DNA of 64,000 bases from NCBI RefSeq assembly GCF_022397915.1, contig NZ_JAKEUO010000012.1, positions 62,001 through 126,000 of the forward strand, given 5' to 3'. The notes beneath the pieces are model-generated. The model was not told the DNA's origin, did no database searches, and was given only the letters and a program-made list of their open reading frames with translations. Each line of letters opens with the position of its first letter. Position 1 is the first letter of the stretch. This DNA is from Vibrio sp. Isolate34. GTDB taxonomy: Bacteria; Pseudomonadota; Gammaproteobacteria; Enterobacterales; Vibrionaceae. The position numbers were made by a program, and so were the translations under genes. Positions 1 to 8,381 of this stretch are shown in pieces.

Positions 1-996
1 ACCGAGTTTGCCGAACAGATTTTTAAACAGATATGTGGCTTTGGTGAATACGGTTTCCCTGAAAGCCACTCGGCTTCATTTGCGGTATTAGCCTATTGTT
101 CAGCTTGGTTGAAATGCTACTACCCAGAGTGCTTCTATGCTTCTTTGTTGAATAGCCAACCCATGGGCTTTTATAGTCCATCGCAGTTGGTTCAAGATGC
201 GCAGCGACACAATGTAACGATACTTCCGGTATGTGTGAACGCTTCTCAAAACGACCACACGGTTGTCTCTCATCAGAATGGTCTAGCGATTCGATTAGGG
301 CTGCGACAAATCAAAGGTTTGAGTGAGCACGGTATCCAAAGTGTACTTGCCAATCGCCCGCATTCTGGTTATCGCCATCCTAGCCAAGTCAAACAGCTAT
401 CGATGAATAAGAAGGACATTGAGCTACTCGCATCAGCCAACGCGCTACACAACGTTTCGGGAGACCGTTTCCAGACACGCTGGGCGATAATGGATTCCGC
501 TTCTGACCTACCTCTATTTAGCCAAGTCTCTGACGATACTGAGAATGGTCATGGCGAACACACACTGCACAAACCCAATGAGATGCAGGATTTACTTGAG
601 GACTTCACCAGTGTAGGGATTTCATTGAACAAACACCCTATCACTTTGCTAGAAGAAGCGAATCGATTAGGTCGATTCACTCATATGAAAGACTTGATAC
701 AACAAAGGCACAAATCCATGGTCACAGTTGTCGGACTAGTCACAGGTAAGCAATCACCGGGTACTGCGGCAGGTGTCACCTTTGTCACACTAGAGGACAG
801 CACTGGCAATATTAACGTGGTGGTATGGGGAGCCACAGCGCGTGCTCAACAGCAAGCTTATCTCACAGCCAAAGCGTTAAAGGTACAAGGAATATTAGAA
901 AAAGAAGGTGAAGTGGTGCATGTGATTGCCGGGAAGCTCATCGATATTACCGATGAAATTGTCGGTTTGAAAACCAAATCACGAGATTTTCATTAG
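1..996 (+). CDS. dnaE2: Error-prone DNA polymerase DnaE2 (ImuC), C-terminal part
   Basis: The reading frame is open from base 1, so the gene begins outside the window; about 331 C-terminal residues are present. The first residues contain the motif FGEYGFPESHSASFA, typical of the DnaE2 branch of C-family polymerases. The last ~100 residues form an OB fold (VTVVGLVTGKQSPGTAAGVT and following). DnaE2 is the catalytic subunit of the SOS mutasome, with ImuA and ImuB usually encoded just upstream. Those genes and any LexA box would lie outside the window, so SOS control cannot be seen here. A 9-bp tandem repeat and a hairpin follow the stop codon. Confidence 0.93.
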   Translation, partial: TEFAEQIFKQICGFGEYGFPESHSASFAVLAYCSAWLKCYYPECFYASLLNSQPMGFYSPSQLVQDAQRHNVTILPVCVNASQNDHTVVSHQNGLAIRLGLRQIKGLSEHGIQSVLANRPHSGYRHPSQVKQLSMNKKDIELLASANALHNVSGDRFQTRWAIMDSASDLPLFSQVSDDTENGHGEHTLHKPNEMQDLLEDFTSVGISLNKHPITLLEEANRLGRFTHMKDLIQQRHKSMVTVVGLVTGKQSPGTAAGVTFVTLEDSTGNINVVVWGATARAQQQAYLTAKALKVQGILEKEGEVVHVIAGKLIDITDEIVGLKTKSRDFH

Positions 997-1015
997 CGAT
1001 TCCAATCGCCCTCCC

Positions 1016-1060
1016 CGCTAGAAACGCTAGAAACGCTAGAAACGCTAGAAACGCTAGAAA
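1016..1060. repeat. Tandem repeat, five copies of a 9-bp unit
   Basis: Five perfect head-to-tail copies of CGCTAGAAA start 20 bp after the dnaE2 stop codon and run directly into the following hairpin. The unit is a multiple of three but lies outside any gene. Perfect identity suggests recent slippage, so copy number may vary between strains. Confidence 0.95.
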
Positions 1061-1065
1061 CGAAA

Positions 1066-1087
1066 AAGGGAAGCATCAGCTTCCCTT
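1066..1087. terminator. Hairpin terminator between dnaE2 and cheV
   Basis: A perfect 9-bp stem (AAGGGAAGC / GCTTCCCTT) encloses the loop ATCA. On the minus strand it is followed by five T residues. On the plus strand the following T tract is weak. It probably ends dnaE2 transcription and could also stop minus-strand readthrough from cheV. Confidence 0.7.
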
Positions 1088-1336
1088 CATTTCAAATTGT
1101 TGAGTTATACCTCAACGTCAGCTTCCGTACGTCTTTTCTTAAATTCCCTATATAGTAATAAGCTCAAAGTCATAACGACTTTAGACGTTAACCATATCAT
1201 TAAGAGGAACTACCTTAGATTGTGCATGAAAAGTTACGTTAGTAGTGAGCATATTTCGTGTCGATTAATATGCTGCATCAATATTAGCAAACGTTTTCTA
1301 TCAGGCCACTCAAAACAAACCGTAGAGCAGTATTAA

Positions 1337-2278
1337 TTATAAAAGCTGACGCATTCGCTCTTGAGTCACTTCAACTAAGAGGTCCGGTTGGAACTTAGAA
1401 ATAAAGCGGTTACACCCTACTTTCTCAACCATAGCCTCATTAAAACTTCCGCTTAATGAAGTATTTAGCGTAATAAACAGGTCATGCATTCTTGGGTCAG
1501 TACGTACTTCGTGAGTCAGTTTATAACCGTCCATTTCAGGCATTTCGGCATCGGTGATCATCAACAGAATTTCCTGATTGATGTCTTTGCCTTCATCACA
1601 CCAACCCTTAAGTAGGTTCAATGCTTCTAAGCCATCACAACACTCAATGATGTTTAAACCAAGCTGCGACAAAGTGCCTTTAATCTGGTTACGTGCGGTT
1701 GAAGAGTCATCAACGATAAGTACGTTACGGCCAATCATTTCATTGGCTAACTGCTCATCTAATACGCCTTCAGAGATCGACACATCGTAATCGATGATCT
1801 CTGCTAGCACTTTTTCAACATCGATGATCTCAACGATTTTGTGCTGCTCTTCTTCTTGAATATGCGTGATAGCTGTTAGGTAGTTTGCACGACCCGTGGT
1901 CTTCGGCGGCGGCTGGATTTCAGTCCAAGTTGTATTAACGATATTACGCACTTGCCCAACCAAGAAACCTTGTACGGTTCGGTTGTATTCCGTGATGATC
2001 AGGTTGCTCTCTTGAGACTCTGCACGTGACGGCGGAAAGCCAATCGCGCTACGCAGATCAATCACAGGCACCGATTCACCACGTAGCGAAGCTACACCCG
2101 TAATATGGTGGTGAGAGCCCGGTAAGCGAGTAAGTACTGGCACTTTTAGGACTTCTTTTACTTTAAATACGTTAATCGCAAATAGTTGACGACTATTTAA
2201 GCTGAATAATAAGAGCTCCAAACGGTTTTCACCGACTAGCTTGGTTCTCTGATCAACCGAATTTAAAACACCAGACAT
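1337..2278 (-). CDS. cheV: Chemotaxis protein CheV (CheW-like domain plus receiver)
   Basis: The product (313 aa) couples chemoreceptors to the CheA kinase, with its adaptor activity tuned by phosphorylation. An N-terminal CheW-like domain (about residues 15-160) precedes a response-regulator receiver (about 184-310). The receiver contains the acidic pair in IVDDSS, the phospho-acceptor Asp near residue 243 (ITDAEMPEMDG) and a late Lys (FISKF). The start MSGVLNSVDQRTKLVG was chosen because AAGGTG lies just upstream and family members begin at the same place; the longer frame adds six unlikely residues. It stands alone, away from any flagellar/che cluster, as CheV paralogues in Vibrio often do. 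Which paralogue it is cannot be told. Confidence 0.93.
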   Translation of the reverse strand: MSGVLNSVDQRTKLVGENRLELLLFSLNSRQLFAINVFKVKEVLKVPVLTRLPGSHHHITGVASLRGESVPVIDLRSAIGFPPSRAESQESNLIITEYNRTVQGFLVGQVRNIVNTTWTEIQPPPKTTGRANYLTAITHIQEEEQHKIVEIIDVEKVLAEIIDYDVSISEGVLDEQLANEMIGRNVLIVDDSSTARNQIKGTLSQLGLNIIECCDGLEALNLLKGWCDEGKDINQEILLMITDAEMPEMDGYKLTHEVRTDPRMHDLFITLNTSLSGSFNEAMVEKVGCNRFISKFQPDLLVEVTQERMRQLL

Positions 2279-2445
2279 ACAACACCTTAGTGACAAATAA
2301 TAACTGTGGCTACAATAGCCTACTTCAATGGGTTAAAGCAAAGCGCTAATGCACAGAATGCTTAAACTAAGTACAACAAATGATGTTATACAAAGCTTAA
2401 GTACATGGAAAGGTTCGGGGTAAGGCTAAAAGAAGAGAAAAATAG

Positions 2446-3663
2446 TTAGCCTTCAATAACTTTCATTAACAGCTGGCCGTCATACAGGGCCTGCTTAATA
2501 AGTGCAGCACCTGGCATGGTTGCCTGCTTATAGAATCGAGATTCCACCAGCTCTAAGTCTTGATGGTAAACCGATAAACTCTGCTCTTCGATACACTTTT
2601 GAATCGCAGGGTATAAAACACTTTTCGCCTGATTGATAACACCACCAACCAAGATTTTCTCTGGGTTGAATAGGTTAATCACAATCGCAATCGCAGAGCC
2701 TAAGTAACGACCTAACTGTTCAATCACTTCAACAGCCAGTGGATCACCATCAGCCGCAGCAGCACAGATTTGCTCAATCGTGACATCCTCAAACACAGTC
2801 AGTGTTGATTCTTCACCATTGGCTAATCGCTCTTTGACTTGCTCGCGGATCGCCTGTGAACTCGCGACCGTTTCTAAACAGCCTCGGTTACCACAATGAC
2901 AAAGCTTACCCTCTTTATCGATCTGGATATGACCCAGTTCACCGATGTTACCGTGACGCCCTTGAAGAACGCGGCCATCAAGAATGATCCCGGCACCTAA
3001 ACCATGGTGAATCGAGATAAGAACAGAGTTGTCGTTGTCTTGTGAGTTACCAAACAGCTTCTCTGCTAATGCCCAAGCTCGGGTGTCATTGGCAATAAAG
3101 ACTGGCAGACCAGTTTCTTTGTAGATCTCCGGACCCAACGCTAAGTTTTCAACGTTGTAATGCGGCATTTGCAACACAATACCTTGCTCTGAATTCACAA
3201 GACCTGGCAACGTGATAGCAATGCTCGTTACCCTGTCGAGTTGCTCGGCATAGGTTTGGAAGAACTCATCGATTTCATGGAGAAGGCGTGCAAGCACATC
3301 ATCTTGGTCACGTTCGTGAATATCAATTTTGGTATCGATAAGTACGTCACCGCCCAATTCATGGAGCGCGATCGTGAGGTAACCACGACCAAGACGCATC
3401 GATAAAAATTGCCAACCTTCGTTATTGGTTTGCAGACCGACAGCAGGACGCCCACGAGTCGTGGCTTCTTGAACCGTGGTTTCGTGAATAAGGTGAGCTT
3501 CAATGAGTTCACGGGTAATTTTAGTAATACTCGCCGGAGCCAACTCACTTTGCTTGGACAGATCGATACGAGAAATAGGACCTTTAAGGTCAATTAGTTT
3601 ATATACACGACCAGCATTGACCTGTTTGATATGATCAATATGGCCCGGTTGAGCCATGTACAT
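2446..3663 (-). CDS. mlc: ROK-family repressor Mlc (glucose/PTS regulon)
   Basis: This 405-residue protein matches Mlc in length and order. An N-terminal winged helix-turn-helix (about 15-75, with SRIDLSKQSELAPASITKI) is followed by a ROK domain carrying the zinc motif CHCGNRGCLE. Mlc represses ptsG and other sugar-uptake genes and is released when dephosphorylated EIICB-Glc binds it. NagC is the closest alternative, but the start (QPGHIDHIKQVNAGRVYKLID) and the end (ALYDGQLLMKVIEG) follow Mlc. GGAG lies 6 nt before the chosen ATG; a second ATG two codons later is also possible. It is divergent from pykA, and candidate operators lie at ptsG about 6 kb away. Confidence 0.9.
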   Translation of the reverse strand: MYMAQPGHIDHIKQVNAGRVYKLIDLKGPISRIDLSKQSELAPASITKITRELIEAHLIHETTVQEATTRGRPAVGLQTNNEGWQFLSMRLGRGYLTIALHELGGDVLIDTKIDIHERDQDDVLARLLHEIDEFFQTYAEQLDRVTSIAITLPGLVNSEQGIVLQMPHYNVENLALGPEIYKETGLPVFIANDTRAWALAEKLFGNSQDNDNSVLISIHHGLGAGIILDGRVLQGRHGNIGELGHIQIDKEGKLCHCGNRGCLETVASSQAIREQVKERLANGEESTLTVFEDVTIEQICAAAADGDPLAVEVIEQLGRYLGSAIAIVINLFNPEKILVGGVINQAKSVLYPAIQKCIEEQSLSVYHQDLELVESRFYKQATMPGAALIKQALYDGQLLMKVIEG

Positions 3664-3982
3664 TTTACGCTCCAGAAATCATCAACGAGGTAATTTTTTT
3701 ACTTTGCGAAGTAATTGTGAAGTCACTTGGTATATCGCCGTGACCAGTATCACGTATATACATGAATCTTTGTGTATCGAGTCAAATAGTTCGAGGAAAA
3801 TTAACACCCACATCGATAATTTGCGACTTAATTTTCAGAATAAAACATCGCGCTTGAGTCCTAAATGCAATAAATATCAGTAAATACAGAAATATCTTCC
3901 TAGCTCCCAATAAATTATCAATTAATGCATATACTTAATTCAGTCTTGTAAAAGATTACTTGGTCTCACTCTAGGAGTATTC
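3664..3982. other. Divergent intergenic region mlc-pykA
   Basis: This AT-rich 319-bp gap must carry the promoters of both mlc and pykA. A TATACT hexamer at 3930-3935 is a possible -10 element for pykA, but no convincing -35 sits at the right distance. No operator could be assigned with confidence. Confidence 0.4.
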
Positions 3983-5431
3983 ATGACAGCCGAATTAAGA
4001 AAAACGAAAATCGTCACAACGCTAGGCCCTTCTACCGATAAAGGTAACATGCTTGAAGAAATCATCAAAGCCGGTGCCAATATCGTCCGTATGAACTTTT
4101 CTCACGGCAGCAGCGACGACCATATCCAACGCGCAGAAAAAGTCAGAGCGATAGCAAAAAAACTCGGCACTCAAATCGCTATTCTCGGAGACTTACAAGG
4201 TCCCAAGATTCGTGTGTCGACATTCAAAGATGGCAAAATCCAACTTGCGGTGGGCGACCTGTTCACTCTCGATAGCAGCCTAGGTTTAGGCGAAGGCAAC
4301 CAAGAAGCTGTTGGTCTTGATTATAAAGAACTGCCTAACGACGTGTCCGCCGGCGATATCCTGTTGCTTGACGATGGTCGTGTTCAACTCAAAGTAACCA
4401 AAGTGGAAGGCTGTCGCGTTCATACCGAAGTCATCATTGGCGGCCCTCTCTCGAACAACAAAGGCATCAACAAAAAAGGGGGAGGCCTTTCTGCTGAAGC
4501 ACTGACCGACAAAGACAAGCGAGACATCGTCACCGCCGCTCAAATTCAAGTCGATTACTTAGCTGTCTCTTTCCCACGTAATGGTGAAGACATGCACTAC
4601 GCTCGCCAATTGGCGCGAGAAGCAGGGTTAGAAGCTCACCTAGTGGCTAAAGTCGAACGAGCAGAGACTGTTGCGACCGTAGAGAACATGGATGACATCA
4701 TAATGGCCTCAGATGTGGTCATGGTGGCCCGTGGTGACCTCGGAGTGGAAATAGGTGACCCAGAGTTGGTCGGGGTACAAAAACAGCTTATACGCCGTGC
4801 TAGAGCGCTTAACCGAACAGTGATCACTGCGACTCAAATGATGGAGTCGATGATCTCCGCGCCAATGCCAACTCGTGCCGAAGTGATGGACGTTGCCAAC
4901 GCGGTATTAGATGGTACTGATGCAGTGATGCTTTCAGGTGAAACCGCTGCGGGTGCTTACCCAGTCGAGACCGTGAAATCCATGGCCGAAGTGTGTATCG
5001 GTGCTGAAAAGATGGCGGGGATTAACAACCAATCTAACTACCGAATTGACCGCACTTTTGTGACGGCTGAAGAAACCGTTTCGATGGCAACCATCTATTC
5101 CGCGAACCACATGGAAGGCATCAAAGGCGTGGTTACGCTTACCGAGTCCGGACGTACAGCTTTGATGATGTCACGACTCAGTGCCGATATGCCTATCTAC
5201 GCGCTGTCTCGTAACGAAGGAACGCTAAATCGCTGTACTCTATACCGAGGTGTGACGCCTATTTACTTTGAGACTGAGGCCAAAGACAGCTTTGATATTG
5301 CACTATCAACATTAGATTGCCTGAAAGAAGCAGGATACCTTAAGTTTGGCGATCTCGTGATCGTCACTCAAGGCGATATTATGGATGTGGCGGGGTCAAC
5401 CAACTGTATGAGAATCTTGCCTGTCACCTAA
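3983..5431 (+). CDS. pykA: Pyruvate kinase II (PykA type)
   Basis: This 482-residue enzyme converts phosphoenolpyruvate and ADP to pyruvate and ATP, the last step of glycolysis. The whole sequence follows the E. coli PykA isozyme: [11 protein letters not shown] at the N-terminus, the active-site segment [17 protein letters not shown], the catalytic Lys/Glu region VAKVERAE, the metal site [12 protein letters not shown], and TATQMMESM. PykA rather than PykF is indicated by length and by the run [26 protein letters not shown] lies six bases before the ATG. It is divergent from mlc and monocistronic, ending in a strong hairpin. Confidence 0.96.
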   Translation: MTAELRKTKIVTTLGPSTDKGNMLEEIIKAGANIVRMNFSHGSSDDHIQRAEKVRAIAKKLGTQIAILGDLQGPKIRVSTFKDGKIQLAVGDLFTLDSSLGLGEGNQEAVGLDYKELPNDVSAGDILLLDDGRVQLKVTKVEGCRVHTEVIIGGPLSNNKGINKKGGGLSAEALTDKDKRDIVTAAQIQVDYLAVSFPRNGEDMHYARQLAREAGLEAHLVAKVERAETVATVENMDDIIMASDVVMVARGDLGVEIGDPELVGVQKQLIRRARALNRTVITATQMMESMISAPMPTRAEVMDVANAVLDGTDAVMLSGETAAGAYPVETVKSMAEVCIGAEKMAGINNQSNYRIDRTFVTAEETVSMATIYSANHMEGIKGVVTLTESGRTALMMSRLSADMPIYALSRNEGTLNRCTLYRGVTPIYFETEAKDSFDIALSTLDCLKEAGYLKFGDLVIVTQGDIMDVAGSTNCMRILPVT

Positions 5432-5475
5432 TGTTTGACCATTAAGGCAAAACGATTTACCTGAGTTCAAAGGCC

Positions 5476-5512
5476 AAAAAGGGTTATCGAACCAAGTTCA
5501 ATAACCCTTTTT
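5476..5512. terminator. Rho-independent terminator after pykA
   Basis: A 12-bp stem (AAAAAGGGTTAT / ATAACCCTTTTT) has a loop that itself contains GAAC/GTTC. It ends in T residues on the plus strand and has an A tract on the other side, so it may serve both pykA and the convergent lipase gene. Confidence 0.9.
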
Positions 5513-5579
5513 CATTTCAGAACATTCTTCGTTAATGACACGGCTAACTCGCGGTATGCTAACTCATCAAGATTGAGTA

Positions 5580-6806
5580 CTACTTGTCAGCAGCAATGGT
5601 GGCCAACTGTGGCATGTGTGAATTGCGAGCGTTTTCCGTTGAAGTGTAGGTTTCGACAAATCGATAACCGGCTTCTATGCCCAATTCGTAATCGTGCAAC
5701 AAGTCTTCCTTGTCACTCATTAATGAACTCGATTTTAGCGGCTGACTTGGTGCTATCTGTACCACAAACGCATCATCCGGTGGCGAATTCAAAAAATCCT
5801 GAGTCAATGAGTAGGTCTGATAATGCACCATCAGCATGTCAGCCAAACCTGAATCAAACTTATCTCCGATTAAATGACTTAAGCGATAAATATCATCTGC
5901 ACCAAATAGCCAGCGACCACCGTTCAGCAGATCCAAATGTCCACGATCGCACTTTTGCTCTTTAGAACGAAGAATTTGTTGTTGGAAGAAAGAAGTCCAA
6001 TCGGTTTTCCATTGACCTACTTTTTGTTGCCAATGACCTTGAACATTATTCAACGAGCCACGAAACCACTTAAGCTCTTCCAAAGAGGCTCTGTTGCTCT
6101 TCGCTAAAATTGGCTTATTTTGCTCCTGCTTATTTTGCTCCTGAATGAGTAAGTCAACATTCGACTCAAAGGTAGGTTCTGTTCTAATAACAACAATAGA
6201 TCGAGCCTGACGACGCCAAGCTTCTTGCACAGGAATAGCAGCCGAAACACCGCCGTCTACGTATGTTCCATTACCGATCAATATTTCATTATTGTATAAA
6301 CGGGGGATGGCGCACGTTGCAATCATCACTTTATACCAATCTTCTCCCAATAACGGGAAGTAGTGATCTCGTAGATCTTTAGAGTCTGTCACTGCCGCAT
6401 AGAAATGGCGATCGCCTAGGGTTCGTCGCCCCAAATCAAGGTCGAGCTTATATGGGTAAGCCATGATTTGTTCTAAGGCCCACTCTAATCCCAAATTCTT
6501 CCTGTGTCGTATATAGGAAAAGAGATTGAAGAACTCTGGTGAGGTGGTGAGGTCGAGAACAAACGAGCGACTAAGGCCTTTATCGCGGCACAGGTAGGCA
6601 CATAAGTTAAGCGCACCGGCTGAGGTACCGAAAAATTCATCGAAGGGGTCAAAATTAGAAAGGAGAAAAGCATCGAGAACGCCTGAGGTAAAAATACTTC
6701 TCTGTCCGCCACCTTGAGCGACCAGGGCTGTTTTACCAGCAATAAACTTAGCGTAATAATCTAAGTCTATTGCGGTATCAATATTGGTTACAATCCCACT
6801 ATTCAT
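5580..6806 (-). CDS. Patatin-like phospholipase family protein
   Basis: This 408-residue protein carries the patatin Ser/Asp dyad: oxyanion-hole loop QGGGQR (31-36), nucleophile Ser62 in GTSAG, and Asp184 in DGG. The family hydrolyses acyl esters of lipids. No signal peptide is evident, and the C-terminal ~200 residues are charged and not recognised. It resembles the YjjU-type bacterial patatins, but the substrate is unknown. CAGGGA lies a few bases before the ATG. It is convergent with pykA and transcribed in the same direction as the small membrane gene just upstream. Confidence 0.85.
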   Translation of the reverse strand: MNSGIVTNIDTAIDLDYYAKFIAGKTALVAQGGGQRSIFTSGVLDAFLLSNFDPFDEFFGTSAGALNLCAYLCRDKGLSRSFVLDLTTSPEFFNLFSYIRHRKNLGLEWALEQIMAYPYKLDLDLGRRTLGDRHFYAAVTDSKDLRDHYFPLLGEDWYKVMIATCAIPRLYNNEILIGNGTYVDGGVSAAIPVQEAWRRQARSIVVIRTEPTFESNVDLLIQEQNKQEQNKPILAKSNRASLEELKWFRGSLNNVQGHWQQKVGQWKTDWTSFFQQQILRSKEQKCDRGHLDLLNGGRWLFGADDIYRLSHLIGDKFDSGLADMLMVHYQTYSLTQDFLNSPPDDAFVVQIAPSQPLKSSSLMSDKEDLLHDYELGIEAGYRFVETYTSTENARNSHMPQLATIAADK

Positions 6807-6847
6807 TATTCCCTGAGTATAAAAACTCAGCCTCGCAATAAATGGTA

Positions 6848-6937
6848 TTAACTACCGATCGCAATAAAGCCAAATGAAAGAATGATTACGTAGATGAACG
6901 CTGTAATTTGTAGGGCATTTTTCAGATTATGTTCCAT
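6848..6937 (-). CDS. ynhF: 29-residue small membrane protein, YnhF-like
   Basis: This short gene encodes MEHNLKNALQ followed by one hydrophobic helix (about residues 11-27) and ends GS. A strong ribosome binding site (AGAGGTG) lies 3-4 bases before the ATG. Compared from memory with E. coli YnhF, also 29 residues, it shares M1, L5, K6, L9, T12, I19, G23 and A26 without gaps. YnhF is an inner-membrane microprotein of unknown function. The exact length match, the single hydrophobic helix and the good ribosome binding site argue that it is real. It lies 41 bp upstream of the lipase gene on the same strand and could be cotranscribed with it. Confidence 0.72.
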   Translation of the reverse strand: MEHNLKNALQITAFIYVIILSFGFIAIGS

Positions 6938-7082
6938 AGACACCTCTGGCTTGTTATTAATTTGTTGAGTCACTATTTAAGTACTATCAGGTGTGTGAAG
7001 TATCTTCAAGAATCGTCGAAATTAGTCGCACGATATTGATGTAACCATCACAATTAGTAAGTGTATGGATAAGGATATACTC

Positions 7083-7676
7083 ATGAACAACAAAGCAAAT
7101 ATGATGACGTTGGTTGCACTTTTCTCGGTTTCGAGTGTTTATGCCTCACCGGAGATCATTATTACTCCAATGGTTGGTTATACCGCCGGGGGGAGTGTTG
7201 AAGATCAAGATGGCAAAACCTATGACATGAAAGGATCTGAAAATTACACCTTTGCCATTGAAACGCCGCTTGAGAAAGGACGTGTTGGTTTCTTCTACTC
7301 AAACCAAAGCTCAGAGCTCGAAACGCTAAACCTGAGCTCCTCGATCCAATATCTGCATTTTCAAAGTAGCATTTACTACCCGGCTTCCTCGGTGTTGTCT
7401 GGATACCTAGGCTTAGGCCTTGGCGCCTCTTATGTCGATGTGGATTGGGCGAAAGATAAATACGGCTTCTCTACATCAATCTTTGGCGGCTTAGAATATA
7501 AATTGAACGATCGCTTAGCGCTTAATACCCAAGTCCGTTGGCTAGGTACCGTCGTGGATAACGACACAACTGGCGTGTGTAACATTCCAAGTAATGGGCA
7601 AGACTGTATTATTCGTTTTGATACCGACTGGATGAATCAATTCCAAGCTAATGTCGGATTAAGTTTTACTTTCTAG
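7083..7676 (+). CDS. Outer-membrane beta-barrel protein, function unknown
   Basis: This 197-residue precursor has a signal peptide (MNNKANMMTLVALFSVSSVYA, cleaved near SVYAS). It then has alternating polar and hydrophobic strands and ends VGLSFTF, with the terminal Phe typical of barrels assembled by the BAM machinery. Gly/aromatic pairs (MVGYTAGG, LGLGLGASY) suggest an 8-stranded barrel of the OmpA/OmpW/opacity type. The Met at 7083 is preferred over that at 7065 because AAGGA lies seven bases upstream and the signal peptide then starts properly. Two Cys near the C-terminus (VCNIPSNGQDC) could form a loop disulphide. It faces another small barrel gene across a shared terminator. Confidence 0.75.
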   Translation: MNNKANMMTLVALFSVSSVYASPEIIITPMVGYTAGGSVEDQDGKTYDMKGSENYTFAIETPLEKGRVGFFYSNQSSELETLNLSSSIQYLHFQSSIYYPASSVLSGYLGLGLGASYVDVDWAKDKYGFSTSIFGGLEYKLNDRLALNTQVRWLGTVVDNDTTGVCNIPSNGQDCIIRFDTDWMNQFQANVGLSFTF

Positions 7677-7698
7677 ATAGCAATAAATGCTAAAAATG

Positions 7699-7723
7699 AA
7701 AAAGCCAGCGATACTGGCTTTTT
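7699..7723. terminator. Bidirectional terminator between two barrel genes
   Basis: The stem AAAAAGCCAG / CTGGCTTTTT with loop CGATA lies between two convergent genes. It has T tracts on both strands, so it can end transcription from either side. Confidence 0.9.
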
Positions 7724-7748
7724 GCTGTAGCTCGTTTGAAGTTCAACC

Positions 7749-8153
7749 TTAGAACTTATAAGTTACGCCCAGAGCACCACCTAGCTGTAACTCAACGCCT
7801 TTGTACATGTCGAGTTCTGGGTGAAGCTGTGCGTAAGCATTCCAACCTTCGTAGAAATTCACTTTTACACCTAACGGTAAACGCAAACCAAAGTCGTCAT
7901 TCCATTCAGCCCAAGCACCCGCGCCGACGTACCAGCTCAACGGAACTTCAGTCTCGAACTGACCTCGCTTCCAGATGTAATCAAATGCAGCGCCGTCATT
8001 ACCAATGGTGACACGGTATTTCTGGTCAAACTCAACAACGGCACTCAGATCTTGGTCAACAGCTAGACCAACTTCTAACGCAGGAGCTTCAGAAGCGTGA
8101 GCTAACGAGGCAAGGCTGCCGCACATAAGGCCAATCAAGTAACGATGTTTCAT
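7749..8153 (-). CDS. Small outer-membrane protein with signal peptide, function unknown
   Basis: This 134-residue precursor starts MKHRYLIGLMCGSLASLAHA, a clear signal peptide. The mature part is rich in aromatic beta strands (WYVGAGAWAEW, LRLPLGVKVNFY) and ends LGVTYKF, a C-terminal Phe motif typical of outer-membrane barrels. At about 114 mature residues it is too short for more than roughly 6-8 short strands. I do not recognise a family with a known role. It is convergent with the preceding barrel gene. Confidence 0.7.
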   Translation of the reverse strand: MKHRYLIGLMCGSLASLAHASEAPALEVGLAVDQDLSAVVEFDQKYRVTIGNDGAAFDYIWKRGQFETEVPLSWYVGAGAWAEWNDDFGLRLPLGVKVNFYEGWNAYAQLHPELDMYKGVELQLGGALGVTYKF

Positions 8154-8337
8154 AATATTCTCAGAATGTGTTTAAAAACGGTAGATTACTTAAACCACAA
8201 CGGATGTTGTCATCATAAAGTTAAAGATAAGGGGCACCCAAAGCGGGTAATTGAGCATCAAAACATTGAGCTGTTCGATAACCGATTGAGTGGAAAAAAA
8301 TAAGTGTAGAAAGGGCTTTCGTAAAGCAGAAAACAAA

Positions 8338-8361
8338 AAAGGAGGCCTCTCGGCCTCCTTT
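8338..8361 (-). terminator. Terminator of ptsG
   Basis: A 10-bp stem (AAAGGAGGCC / GGCCTCCTTT) with loop TCTC is followed on the minus strand by T residues (A tract 8335-8340). It lies 20 bp past the ptsG stop codon. Confidence 0.92.
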
Positions 8362-8381
8362 CAATTTATTGAATCAGTGAA

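Larger units (their letters stand above)
997..1336. other. Intergenic gap dnaE2-cheV
   Basis: Besides the tandem repeat and the hairpin, this gap holds a small stem (GTTGAG / CTCAAC, 1099-1116). A 79-codon frame at 1097-1336 has no recognisable composition or ribosome binding site, and I do not consider it a gene. Nothing else supported was seen. Confidence 0.6.

Noticed and set aside
1097..1336. 79-codon frame between dnaE2 and cheV
   Set aside because: No ribosome binding site, unusual composition (Ser/Cys/Ile-rich, no recognisable domain) and it stops just before the end of cheV.
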